A stretch of DNA of 64,000 bases from Candidatus Leptofilum gracile (GTDB taxonomy: Bacteria; Chloroflexota; Anaerolineae; Promineifilales; Promineifilaceae): contig JADJOJ010000010.1 in assembly GCA_016713825.1 (NCBI GenBank), positions 1 through 64,000 of the forward strand, in the 5' to 3' direction. The notes under the pieces were generated by a model. It was not told where the DNA came from and ran no database searches. It was given only the letters and a program-made list of their open reading frames with translations. How positions within the stretch are numbered: the first letter of the stretch is position 1; each line of letters begins with the position of its first letter. Both the position numbers and the translations under genes were made by a program. Positions 26,847 to 35,042 of the stretch are shown one piece after another.

Positions 26847-27452
26847 GTGAAGGTGCTGCGAACGGCCGTTCGCCTATTAGCGAGAATTGTGACGGGCATC
26901 ATCGCCCTGTCTGTGCTGCTGGGTTGGTATTCGGCGATGACCGTCTTTTTATTTTCCTTGCGGGATGAGACCCGCCCGGCGGATGCCGCGATTGTGCTGG
27001 GCGCGGCGGTGTGGGGCGATCGGCCGTCGCCGGTGTTCCGCGAGCGCATCAACCACGCTATCCAGCTGTACCACGACGGCATCGTGCCCACCATTATCTT
27101 CACCGGCGGCGTGGGCAACCGGGACGAACTGGCCGAGGCGGAGGTGGGGCGCAACTACGCCATCGCTCGCGGCGTCGATCCGGCCCACATTTTGCTAGAA
27201 ACCACGTCCACTTCTACCCTGGAAAATTTGCGCAATGCCCAGATGGTGGCCCAGCAGAATGGGCTAGAAACGTTTCTCATCGTCAGCACACCCAACCACA
27301 TGCGGCGCGCCCTGGCCGTGGCCCATGATTTGCACATGGAGGCGTACAGCTCGCCCACCCGCTCTATCCGCTGGATTAACAGCGCCACCCGCACCTTTTC
27401 CTACGTGCGCGAAGTGGTGGCGTTTTCGGTTTATTTATTGAATTTGGGATGA
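26847..27452 (+). CDS. DUF218 (YdcF/SanA-like) membrane protein
   Basis: Protein of about 201 residues with one N-terminal membrane helix (~10-36) and a DUF218 domain. Family motifs are DAAIVLGAAVWGDRPS, RINHAIQLYHDG, TGGVGNRDELAEAE and LETTSTSTLENLRNA followed by STPNHMRRAL. YdcF/SanA relatives affect envelope integrity and may act on polyprenyl or nucleotide-linked sugars, but the reaction is not settled. The start is a GTG; a TTG three bases earlier is also possible and has slightly better spacing to AAGGG. Downstream it ends at a hairpin-forming repeat. Confidence 0.85.
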   Translation: MKVLRTAVRLLARIVTGIIALSVLLGWYSAMTVFLFSLRDETRPADAAIVLGAAVWGDRPSPVFRERINHAIQLYHDGIVPTIIFTGGVGNRDELAEAEVGRNYAIARGVDPAHILLETTSTSTLENLRNAQMVAQQNGLETFLIVSTPNHMRRALAVAHDLHMEAYSSPTRSIRWINSATRTFSYVREVVAFSVYLLNLG

Positions 27453-27456
27453 AGAA

Positions 27457-27533
27457 GGTAATTGAGTCATTGGCAATTGGGTAATTATGGCGCAATGACC
27501 AATGACTCAATTACCAATTACCCTATAAACATC
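27457..27533. repeat. Inverted GGTAATTGAGTCATTGG repeat
   Basis: GGTAATTGAGTCATTGGCAA on the left faces AATGACTCAATTACCAATTA on the right, forming a long hairpin in the gap between the DUF218 gene and the second M20 gene. It belongs to the same family as 26735 and 37926. Confidence 0.75.
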
Positions 27534-27550
27534 CCGACTTGGAGAAAACT

Positions 27551-28708
27551 ATGAACCTCGATTGGGACACTCTTTTGCAGGATTGCATTGACTTTACGCA
27601 GCGGTTGATTCAGACGCCGAGCATGTCGTTTGAGGAGGCGCAGCTGGCGGAGCTGGTGGCGGCGGAGCTGCAAGCGCTGAAGTTTGATCAGGTGTGGATT
27701 GATGAAGTGGGGAATGTAAACGGCCGTATCCGCGGCACAGATCCCTCCCTTGGCGCACTCGTCCTGAACACGCACCTCGACCACGTAGACCCCGGCGAAC
27801 CGAGCCTCTGGTCGGTGCCACCGTACAGCGGCACGATTGTGGGCGACCGCATTGTGGGGCGGGGCGCGTGTGACATCAAAGGGCCGCTGGCGGTGCAGGT
27901 GTACAGCATGGCGGCGCTGCTGCGCGCCGGGGTGCGGCCGCGGCGGGATGTGGTGTTTACGGGCGTCGTCGAGGAAGAGATCGGCGGCGCGGGGGCGATT
28001 CATTGGGTGGAGAACCTGGATTATCCGGTCGATTTGGTGGTGCTGGGCGAGCCATCAGACAACACGATCGCCCTGGGTCACCGGGGGATTGCCCAGATGT
28101 GGGTGCGGTTTAACGGCCGTTCCGTCCATGCCAGCGTGCCCGAGAAGGGTGACAATCCCAACTACAAGCTCGTCCAATTCCTGCACAATTTAACCGCCGC
28201 CCAAAGCGAGCTGGCCGCGCATGAACTGCTGGGGCCAACCACCATTTCTCCCACCATCATCGAGGTAGACACCAAAAGCCCCAATGTCACCCCCGCTTGG
28301 ACGCGCGTTTGCCTGGATTTCCGCACCGCCAGCGAGAGCCACAACAGCCTGCGCGCCTTTGTGCAGCGCGTGGCGGGTGACGAGCCCATCATCCTGGAAG
28401 ACGCGATGTGCAGCCAGCCCACCCCCTTCACCGACAGCGACGAGACAATCTACGGCTTTTACACCCCGCCCACCGATGAAAAAGTGCAGCGGGCGCAGGC
28501 GCTCCTCAGCGCAGGCATGGGGCGCGAGGCGGCGTTGAGCAGCTACCAGTTTGCTACAGACGGCCGTCACTTTGTGCCCTACAACCTGACGATGATCGGC
28601 TACGCTGCCAGCGAAGAAAGCCAGGCGCACGTGGTGGATGAATACATCTCCATCCCCAAAATGCTAGAAAGCCTGCGGGGGCATGTGGAACTCATCAAAA
28701 ATTACTGA
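27551..28708 (+). CDS. M20 family peptidase, YgeY-like
   Basis: Zinc-dependent hydrolase of 385 residues, predicted cytoplasmic. Ligand motifs are LNTHLDHVDPG, GRGACDIKGPL and VEEEIGGAGA, with a C-terminal QFATDGRHFV that resembles the YgeY/selenium-metabolism hydrolase branch of M20. The middle lid domain begins around AQMWVRFNGRSVHASVP. It is distinct in sequence from the M20 protein at 23845. GGAGAAAACT precedes the ATG at 27551. The substrate is unknown; peptide or N-carbamoyl/N-acyl amino acid are both plausible. It appears to be a single-gene unit. Confidence 0.88.
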   Translation: MNLDWDTLLQDCIDFTQRLIQTPSMSFEEAQLAELVAAELQALKFDQVWIDEVGNVNGRIRGTDPSLGALVLNTHLDHVDPGEPSLWSVPPYSGTIVGDRIVGRGACDIKGPLAVQVYSMAALLRAGVRPRRDVVFTGVVEEEIGGAGAIHWVENLDYPVDLVVLGEPSDNTIALGHRGIAQMWVRFNGRSVHASVPEKGDNPNYKLVQFLHNLTAAQSELAAHELLGPTTISPTIIEVDTKSPNVTPAWTRVCLDFRTASESHNSLRAFVQRVAGDEPIILEDAMCSQPTPFTDSDETIYGFYTPPTDEKVQRAQALLSAGMGREAALSSYQFATDGRHFVPYNLTMIGYAASEESQAHVVDEYISIPKMLESLRGHVELIKNY

Positions 28709-28731
28709 TAGCATCACCAAAAAAGGGGAAA

Positions 28732-28806
28732 TTTCACCGCAGAGGCGCAGAGACCGCAGAGATTTTCCTCTGGTAATATCTAAAACTTTGCGGTGGGTTT
28801 TTCCAG
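28732..28806. repeat. Dispersed intergenic repeat C, copy 1
   Basis: Begins TTTCACCGCAGAGGCGCAGA and ends near AAAACTTTGCGGTGGGTTTT, with self-complementary ends (CACCGCA / TGCGGTG). Further copies are at 48755-48840 (inverted) and 57316-57415. It lies just before the next gene's ribosome site. Confidence 0.8.
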
Positions 28807-28839
28807 TAAACTCATTGATTGATTTTGCAGGAGGGCAAA

Positions 28840-29256
28840 ATGAATTGGCAAGAACGTTTTAAGCCGAGCAATATTTCTGAGCGAATCTTTTTGTTGATAA
28901 CCGGCTTTGTCGCATTATTTAGCCTAACAAATTATGTTGGTCTTTGGCAAGCGATTGCGCCGTTGTTTTCGTGGCTTTTTTGGGGGTATGTACTTTGGAA
29001 AGTTTCATCTGGTATTTACAAGCGATATGATGTTTCGTTAATCATGGCGTTAGCATGTTCGCTAAGTTTATTGGCAATCGTATTTGCCTGTTTTGCGCTA
29101 GCTAGTTTGGTTATAATTTGGGTGACTGATTTGCTTAGCTGGGTATTGTTTATTTTGTTGATTGCAGGTGCTTTTTCAGTACATTCCATTTACCAACGGC
29201 GGAAGGATGATCTGTTTGTTGGTAAACTTGGTTTTGCGCTGAGGGAATCTGTATAA
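28840..29256 (+). CDS. Small polytopic membrane protein
   Basis: Protein of 138 residues with about four hydrophobic segments (FLLITGFVALFSLTNYVG, LIMALACSLSLLAIVFACFA and ITLLSWVLFILLIAGAFS-like). I do not recognise it. The ATG at 28840 has a strong GGAGG site; the in-frame TTG at 28819 is not needed. It is visibly A/T-richer than its neighbours and contains no ACGGCCGT copy. Its stop directly abuts the ATG of the following lipoprotein, so both are likely one operon and may work together at the membrane. Confidence 0.75.
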   Translation: MNWQERFKPSNISERIFLLITGFVALFSLTNYVGLWQAIAPLFSWLFWGYVLWKVSSGIYKRYDVSLIMALACSLSLLAIVFACFALASLVIIWVTDLLSWVLFILLIAGAFSVHSIYQRRKDDLFVGKLGFALRESV

Positions 29257-29760
29257 ATGGCAGTGAGATTGGATCAAATTTGCCTCTGGTTTGGTATTGT
29301 TTTGCTACTTGCTGGCTGTAACGGTGAAACAGTAACGTATGAGCCTGTTTCCTTGCCCGAACTGGCCTGCCAACCAGCTGATGTGACCGCCGACCCGCCG
29401 TTTACCGTGGGCAGCACACGTACGGCCGTTCCCCCCGAAACATTCCTCGCTGACCAGATTGAAAATTATTATGGTGTCCAGTTGGTAGAAAACTCCCTGA
29501 CGAACACCACTGTTTACTGCGATCTGTTTGAGATGGCGGATGAAGAAACGGCCGTCGAAATGCTCGCCCGAACCTGCTCTGTGCCCCAAATGCAAGCAGC
29601 CGAACCGCCTGCGGTGGGGCAAGAAGTGTGCGCCCTGGAAAGCACCGGTTTTCGCATGGTGAATTTCCGCCAGGGGCGGGTGGTGGTTTCCATTTTGGCC
29701 GATTTGGATGGGTTTGGCGTGGATGAATGGGCGGTGGCGGTAAACGGCCGACAGCAGTGA
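29257..29760 (+). CDS. Hypothetical lipoprotein
   Basis: Protein of 167 residues whose signal peptide ends in the lipobox LLLAGC. The mature part contains about five further Cys residues (CQPADV, VYCDLF, TCSVPQM and VCALEST), which may pair in the periplasm or outside. Most of the rest is a compact alpha/beta region with no recognised family. It starts on the base after the stop of the upstream membrane protein gene. Two ACGGCCGT copies fall within it, both read as Thr-Ala-Val. Function unknown. Confidence 0.75.
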   Translation: MAVRLDQICLWFGIVLLLAGCNGETVTYEPVSLPELACQPADVTADPPFTVGSTRTAVPPETFLADQIENYYGVQLVENSLTNTTVYCDLFEMADEETAVEMLARTCSVPQMQAAEPPAVGQEVCALESTGFRMVNFRQGRVVVSILADLDGFGVDEWAVAVNGRQQ

Positions 29761-29790
29761 AGGTGACCTGGTTTATTTGGCAATCAGCCT

Positions 29791-29884
29791 GCCGGTTTTG
29801 TAAGTGCCTGGCCCAGCAACTAAAAGCGATGATGGTCAGGACCCTGGACTATGGAATGAAGAATTCAATATTGCCCTTACTAAA
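29791..29884 (-). pseudogene. Decayed C-terminal fragment of an ABC permease
   Basis: About 90 bp align closely with the 3' end of the ABC permease gene at 30522 (shared GTGCCTGGCCC, TAAAAGCGATGA and CAATATTGCC). Read on the minus strand it gives KGNIEFFIP, a stop codon, and TIIAFSCWARHL, compared with NGNIGFFIPLSLAL and VIAFIGRARQL in the intact gene. The in-frame stop and the abrupt loss of similarity past 29884 show a dead remnant. It implies an earlier duplicate permease on the far side of the 164-residue membrane protein gene. Confidence 0.75.
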
Positions 29885-29964
29885 GCTTCTGGCAGTTGGT
29901 TTTGCACCAAGGGGCCTAGACTAATCGTTCGGTTCGAAATCGCTAAATTCACTCCCAACGGTTC

Positions 29965-30459
29965 TTATGCACCAGCCAAGCCCAAAAGCGAAGCCATAAA
30001 AATAACAAGCGGGATAGTCAAAAAAGCGTAAATTAACCAGGCAACAATGCGTCGCACCGGGGTGCGATCCGCAGAGATCGCCTTACGCAAGTGTCCAGCA
30101 GAATAGGTGGCAACGAGGGCTAGAATAGTTGCCGAGCTGCCGCTGACAAGAATGGGTGGGTTGGGTAGCCAGCCGCTTTGATTGCCCATTATGAGGAGAA
30201 GTGAGAGCAAGACGGCCGTTCCTTCACACCACTTCACCACCACTTCAACTGGCGACTGTAACCCATCATGGATGAGTTTGTTGCTGAGCCAAACGGCCGT
30301 TAACCCAGTCAACAATGCCGTTATTCCGAGCGCCAACGGATACACCAGAAACTCAATCAAAATTAGCCCCAGGGTAAACAGCAAGGTATTGGCAAATACA
30401 CTGACCAGCAGTGTTAAAAACAAGACGACCAGCCAGATATAAACAGGTGTTTTTTTCAT
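29965..30459 (-). CDS. Small polytopic membrane protein near the ABC exporter
   Basis: Protein of 164 residues with four or five hydrophobic segments (YIWLVVLFLTLLVSVFANTL, LILIEFLVYPLALGITALLT and VLLSLLLIMG) ending in LVIFMASLLGLAGA. No family recognised. The start ATG at 30459 follows GGAAAAC. It is 62 bp downstream of the ABC permease and is itself followed by the permease remnant, so a permease-like copy once sat on both sides of it. An accessory role in the transporter is inference. Confidence 0.7.
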   Translation of the reverse strand: MKKTPVYIWLVVLFLTLLVSVFANTLLFTLGLILIEFLVYPLALGITALLTGLTAVWLSNKLIHDGLQSPVEVVVKWCEGTAVLLSLLLIMGNQSGWLPNPPILVSGSSATILALVATYSAGHLRKAISADRTPVRRIVAWLIYAFLTIPLVIFMASLLGLAGA

Positions 30460-30521
30460 AGTTGTTTTCCAGTAATTGTGAAGTCAAAGCAGGCAAGTAA
30501 ATCGATTACTGTGCCTGGATG

Positions 30522-32075
30522 CTAGTTTTGCAGCTGCCTGGCCCGGCCAATAAAAGCGATGACCATCAGGGCCAGGGATAAGGGGATGAAGAAGCCAATA
30601 TTGCCATTACTATTCGCGCCGAGATAATCCACTGCATGTACCTCGTTCAGCGCCAGATACCACATTGAGACATAAAGGACCTCGAACAGCTTCTGGCTGT
30701 GGCTCCAAACACCCAATGCCAGAGCAAAAGTGGGGATAAACAGCGCGGCCGAAAACCAGACGAGCAAACTTGAGCTGTCTGCTACACTCAAGAAGTTGAT
30801 TGCCGCGCCGCCGCCTGTCAGCGCGGTTATGGTGAATCCCGCGAACCATGTGGCCGGAAGTTGTCTCATGAGAGGCGAGGCAGACGAAAAGACCATTTGC
30901 CCCACGTTATGGCGCATCTCGCGGTTTCCCAGACTCGACCAAATCAGGATGGGCCAGAGCCAGGTAATGGGCAGAACAAAAGCACGCACATTTTCAGGGG
31001 TGTTGGCCAATGAGGCGATAAACAAGCCCCCGGCACCAGCGAACCACCACCAAGGCATTCCCTTGAGAAGCAGTTTAAGCTCCAGGAATAATATTCGGGC
31101 AAAAACAAACCTGTTTTGTGTGGTGTTTAGCGGTGTGAGATGAACGGCCGTTAAAGTTCGTGTTGCTGTGAAAACTTCAGGCGCGGGAAGGGATGCGGCG
31201 GCTTTTGTCTGCCGGGGTTTGCGGCGCGATGCGTCAAAGCGATCAAACAAGAAGGCTGACGCCAACGCGATGAGGATCCCCAGGCCAATGAAGGTAAAAC
31301 GTGAGAGAACGATATTATACGTCCACACCACGCCAGACCAGGGAAACGTGCCCAGAATTGGCGTATCGGTTGCCCCCAGAACAAAACTGCCATCGTAATT
31401 GGGGAACGCAGCTTTGGCCGCTTCCCCCATGCTTTCTTTAAGATAGTGAAATCCCAACGGGTCCAGCAAAGGATTGGTCTTGCCAAAAGAAATGGCGAAA
31501 GAAAGGATAAAACCGAAGAGGAAAAAATAAACGATGTTTCCGAAACCACCTTGCAGGAAGCCAATGCATTCAAATAAAACGGCAAATGCGGCCGTCAGCG
31601 CCAGCATGGGCAGGGCAACGAAGATGAAGGGGGCCAGGAGAGCAACAATACCAAACTGGCTGCTTTCCCCGGCAAATAATTGGATAACGATAGCCAAAAT
31701 GGCCAGCACAAAAACCATGAAGATGAGCACGGCAAAGTTGCTGACCCATTTACCCAGCAGGTAAACAGGGCGCGTCAGCGGGGTAGCGGCCATGATCTGG
31801 CCGACGCCTGTCTCGCGGTCACGGGCTATGGAACCTTTGATGAGAAAGAAACCAAACCAACCGAGAAAGAAGGAGGCGATAAGCGCCATCATGCTCCCCA
31901 CCCAGGCGGAGTTGATTTCTCCACGGTAATCGCCAAGCTGCACACTAACGTTGCCAATGGCCACCTGATACCCCAGGAAGACAACTGCGCCCAGCATCAC
32001 CAGGAAGCTGTAACGGCGGATGCGTTCCAGAAAATCGGCGCGGGCGATATGATAGATGATACGTGCCTGGTTCAT
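30522..32075 (-). CDS. ABC transporter permease (ABC-2 type)
   Basis: Membrane subunit of an exporter, 517 residues with about 12 hydrophobic segments in two halves. The N-terminal part (RADFLERIRRYSFLVMLG, then KGSIARDRETGVGQIMAATP) is typical of ABC-2 permeases such as the NatB/GldF-like group. A hydrophilic loop around residue 285-310 divides the halves. The start ATG overlaps the upstream ATPase stop (ATGA), so the pair is translationally coupled and forms one transporter. The substrate is not evident. A degraded copy of its 3' end remains at 29791. Confidence 0.88.
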   Translation of the reverse strand: MNQARIIYHIARADFLERIRRYSFLVMLGAVVFLGYQVAIGNVSVQLGDYRGEINSAWVGSMMALIASFFLGWFGFFLIKGSIARDRETGVGQIMAATPLTRPVYLLGKWVSNFAVLIFMVFVLAILAIVIQLFAGESSQFGIVALLAPFIFVALPMLALTAAFAVLFECIGFLQGGFGNIVYFFLFGFILSFAISFGKTNPLLDPLGFHYLKESMGEAAKAAFPNYDGSFVLGATDTPILGTFPWSGVVWTYNIVLSRFTFIGLGILIALASAFLFDRFDASRRKPRQTKAAASLPAPEVFTATRTLTAVHLTPLNTTQNRFVFARILFLELKLLLKGMPWWWFAGAGGLFIASLANTPENVRAFVLPITWLWPILIWSSLGNREMRHNVGQMVFSSASPLMRQLPATWFAGFTITALTGGGAAINFLSVADSSSLLVWFSAALFIPTFALALGVWSHSQKLFEVLYVSMWYLALNEVHAVDYLGANSNGNIGFFIPLSLALMVIAFIGRARQLQN

Positions 32076-33001
32076 GCCTTGCCTCCGATGATATACAAGT
32101 AAGCATCTTCGAGGTTTGGCGAAACGTTGTTTGCGTTCGCTTCTGGTCTGCTTTCACTGACCACGCGCACCTGCACCCCGTCGCTCCGGCGGATTGTGCC
32201 GCTGACGATATGTTTTTGCTTGAGCGTAACAAGCTCGTCACTCGTCACGGTCCATTCCCAAACCTTGTTCTCCAACTCCTTGAGCAGATCTTCCGGCGCG
32301 GCTTTGCGCAAGAGCCTTCCCTCGTTGATCAGGACAATATGCGTTGCGGTGGCTTCTACATCGGAAACGATGTGTGTGGAGAGGATGACAATTCTCTCGC
32401 CCGATAAATCGGATAGCAGATTCCTAAACCTGACGCGCTCTTCGGGGTCAAGCCCTACGGTTGGTTCATCGACGATGAGCAGTTGTGGATCGTTGAGCAA
32501 TGCCTGGGCAATGCCGACACGTTGTTTCATGCCGCCAGAATAGCCGCCTAACGGCCGTTTCCCCACTTCAACCAGATTCACAACCTGTAACAACTCATCA
32601 ATTCTTCTTTTTGCGGTTTTGGCATCCAGCCCTTTGATGGCCGCCATGTATTCTAGAAATTCAACGGCCGATAAGTTCGGGTAAACACCAAAATCTTGGG
32701 GCAAATAACCCAACACGGCGCGTAAGGTATCCGGCGATTTGGCAATATCTGTGCCATTCCAGGTAACTGAGCCGGTTGTGGTTTTGGTGATGGTGGCCAG
32801 GATGCGCATCAGGGTAGATTTACCCGCGCCGTTAGGCCCAAGCAGGCCCAGAACGCCAGGCCCGATATCGAGCGTGAAATCGCGTAAGCCCCAATTCTTT
32901 TTGTTATATTGTTTGCTCACGTTATGAATGTTCATCACCATTGGCCGCACCTGGGTGATAGGGTGCGCGGTTCTTACAAAGGTGGCGGTTTGCGTAACCA
33001 T
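32072..33001 (-). CDS. ABC transporter ATP-binding protein
   Basis: Cytoplasmic ATPase of 309 residues. Walker A is LLGPNGAGKSTLMR, the Q-loop region is YLPQDFGVYP, the signature is LGGYSGGMKQRVG, Walker B is LLIVDEPTVGLDPEER, and the H-loop is VILSTHIVSD. The C-terminal ~70 residues form an accessory domain. An AGAGGAA site precedes the ATG at 33001; the longer frame from 33067 lacks one. Its stop overlaps the permease start, and it is the first gene of the exporter operon. Confidence 0.93.
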   Translation of the reverse strand: MVTQTATFVRTAHPITQVRPMVMNIHNVSKQYNKKNWGLRDFTLDIGPGVLGLLGPNGAGKSTLMRILATITKTTTGSVTWNGTDIAKSPDTLRAVLGYLPQDFGVYPNLSAVEFLEYMAAIKGLDAKTAKRRIDELLQVVNLVEVGKRPLGGYSGGMKQRVGIAQALLNDPQLLIVDEPTVGLDPEERVRFRNLLSDLSGERIVILSTHIVSDVEATATHIVLINEGRLLRKAAPEDLLKELENKVWEWTVTSDELVTLKQKHIVSGTIRRSDGVQVRVVSESRPEANANNVSPNLEDAYLYIIGGKA

Positions 33002-33111
33002 TTCAATTCCTCTCTTATCTGATGTACTTGTTTTGACGTGCCGGATACTCATATGAACGTACAACATCTACTGGACAACGATATGTGAAACTACCTTATG
33101 AACTGATTTGG

Positions 33112-33723
33112 CTAGCCATTAGGATAGCCAGCAAATCCCCCAAATCCCCCAAAAGCGTTCAACATGCCAAAGATATATGGCGTACCAGCATTGTCGGTAG
33201 CCAGGATAATCATCGCTTCGTCATGCGCGGAACTGCCCAGCCCTGTCACGTAAAGCACATCGGTAACGGCCGTTTCCGGCCCCCACAAACTGAGCGGATC
33301 CACGCCACCCAGCACGGCTGTTGTGTCTATGCCTGTTTGGAAGATCGGGGTGCTGCCGCTGCCAAAGTAAACGGTTCGGAGTTGATCAACAGCCGCTGCC
33401 GGGGGCAAGGCGCTCCCGCCCGCCTGCCAGCCAGCAAAGGTAAATTCGCTGCCCATGTGGGCGTTGATCCAGGCATAATCGGCGTTGTTAAACGCTTGAA
33501 CTACTTGATCCGCAAAAGAGGCTGCGGTGACAGGTGGGGCAGCCGTAGGAATGGCTGCTGTCGTTGGCAGAGGTGGCAATGTAGCGGGTACACCGGTGGG
33601 AACGGCCGTACTCATACTTACAGCTGTTGGTAGCGGCGTTGACGCTGTTATGGAGTTGCAGGAAGCCAAAAGAAAACAGAAAAGTAGCGCAGTGAATGTA
33701 AATGATGTATTTGTCGATTTCAC
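33112..33723 (-). CDS. Hypothetical lipoprotein
   Basis: Protein of 203 residues with a GTG start, a signal peptide and the lipobox FLLASC, followed by a ~35-residue Pro/Thr linker (PTAVPTGVPATLPPLPTTAA-like). The folded part (~70-190) has FADQVVQAFNNADYAWINAH, GWQAGGSALPPAAAVDQLR and VTDVLYVTGLGSS. It ends in a glycine-rich NAFGGFGGFAGYPNG tail. I do not recognise the domain; the layout recalls SnoaL/NTF2-like proteins, but without firm support. It sits between the ABC operon and the CPBP protease, with separate upstream regions. Confidence 0.7.
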   Translation of the reverse strand: MKSTNTSFTFTALLFCFLLASCNSITASTPLPTAVSMSTAVPTGVPATLPPLPTTAAIPTAAPPVTAASFADQVVQAFNNADYAWINAHMGSEFTFAGWQAGGSALPPAAAVDQLRTVYFGSGSTPIFQTGIDTTAVLGGVDPLSLWGPETAVTDVLYVTGLGSSAHDEAMIILATDNAGTPYIFGMLNAFGGFGGFAGYPNG

Positions 33724-33780
33724 AATTATATTACCTTATGTAAATAAAATTATTAAAAAGAATCAACATGCCCGTCATGA

Positions 33781-34617
33781 TTAATCTAGCACCAGAACGG
33801 GCTTAACGGCCGTTTTCCGCCGCTGCAAGAACCAGAGGGCCACAACGGCCGTTGCCAACAAGGTCAACACGCCGGTTTCCCCAACCAGATAGATAGCGAC
33901 AGACGAACTCATCACCGTTAGTGTTGTGAACAGCTCCAGAAACACATTAAAGGAACCATGCAAAATGGTACTTGGCCAGATGCTGTCCGTTTCCAGACGC
34001 AGCACACCATAAACAACGCCGGCGGCCGTTAGCAGCAACAAAAATATGGGAATTGTCAGCAAGCGGTTGCCCTCAGCCCCATAGAATGGGGTCAGCAGCA
34101 TTATCGGCAGATGCCAGAACGCATGGGCAAACCCGGAAAGGATAACGGCTCGTTTTGGCCCCAAATCCAGCAGTTTGGGCAGCAAATAACCGCGAAAGCC
34201 AATTTCTTCCCACAGGGCAAAGAATGTCGTGATCAGCAGACCAGGTATCAGGTTGATGAGTAGGTTCGGCAGCCCACCGCCATCCGTGGGCACGACCAGG
34301 GCAGCCGCGCCGCTGAGCCAGCCCAGCCCATAACTGACTGCCAGCACCAGCAGCGGCAGCAGCAGCGCCAGCCCCCAGGTGCGCCAACCAGAGCGACGCA
34401 AGCCCAAACCGAAACGGCCGTGTTGCCCAACCCCGTCGCGGGTGAAGACAAATAACATGAGGATGGTTATCAGCAGCGGCGTGATCATATGGGTGAGGAC
34501 AACGATCTCGGCTTTGGGTGCTGCGGCGCGAAAAATTAAAATCTGGGCCACATTTAGGACCATCACGAGGACATAAAAAAGCCCCGCTTTTTTGAGGTCA
34601 GACAAATTTGAAAACAT
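33781..34617 (-). CDS. CPBP family intramembrane metalloprotease
   Basis: Membrane protein of 278 residues with about eight hydrophobic helices. The glutamate-dependent motif is LWEEIGFRGYLLPKLL (EExxxR), followed by HAFWHLPIMLL, and a third motif is provided by ILHGSFNVF. CPBP/Abi proteases cleave substrates within the membrane and include CAAX prenyl proteases, bacteriocin immunity proteins and regulators. Its substrate is not known. The ATG at 34617 has AGGAGTG upstream. It has two ACGGCCGT copies near the end, in the C-terminal tail. Confidence 0.88.
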   Translation of the reverse strand: MFSNLSDLKKAGLFYVLVMVLNVAQILIFRAAAPKAEIVVLTHMITPLLITILMLFVFTRDGVGQHGRFGLGLRRSGWRTWGLALLLPLLVLAVSYGLGWLSGAAALVVPTDGGGLPNLLINLIPGLLITTFFALWEEIGFRGYLLPKLLDLGPKRAVILSGFAHAFWHLPIMLLTPFYGAEGNRLLTIPIFLLLLTAAGVVYGVLRLETDSIWPSTILHGSFNVFLELFTTLTVMSSSVAIYLVGETGVLTLLATAVVALWFLQRRKTAVKPVLVLD

Positions 34618-34698
34618 GGATACACTCCTAATACGTTGATTATTGTTCGTTAAATTTAGGTGGCGAATGAGTCAGATTGGGATAGTTTGATACGGCCG

Positions 34699-34950
34699 TT
34701 AAGCTGAGTCGTTGTCATCGGGAACGGCCGTTTCCACCATCACCGACAGCAAAGTCAAGCCCAGGTCGCGGATTTTATTCAAGACCCCATGCAGTGCCGC
34801 CTGGTCCGGGAGCGGGCCAGTCAGAAGGGTAATGTCATCAGCGGTATAGGTAATTGCTAAACCGTCAAACCAGTCTGTCCAGGAAGCGTCCAGCAAACCA
34901 GCGATGCGAATCTGATAAATCGAAGATGGTGTCATAGCTGTCCTGTTCAT
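34699..34950 (-). CDS. Small conserved cytoplasmic protein
   Basis: Protein of 83 residues with a compact pattern: YQIRIAGLLDASWTDWFDGL, then a TLLTGPLPDQAALHGVLNKI stretch and RDLGLTLLSV. This short family is widespread in Chloroflexota and Actinobacteria, usually as a lone gene next to regulators or transporters, and has no known function. The ATG at 34950 is preceded by AAGGTGG; a second ATG five codons on is possible. It lies between the MalT-like regulator and the CPBP protease gene, both on the same strand. Confidence 0.75.
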   Translation of the reverse strand: MNRTAMTPSSIYQIRIAGLLDASWTDWFDGLAITYTADDITLLTGPLPDQAALHGVLNKIRDLGLTLLSVMVETAVPDDNDSA

Positions 34951-35042
34951 AAACCACCTTTTTAAGATGATCACAGGATAGCAGCCTGATGGGTGTAGGG
35001 CGGGTGTACGAAAGAAGTATGAGGGGAAGTATCTTTAGAGGA

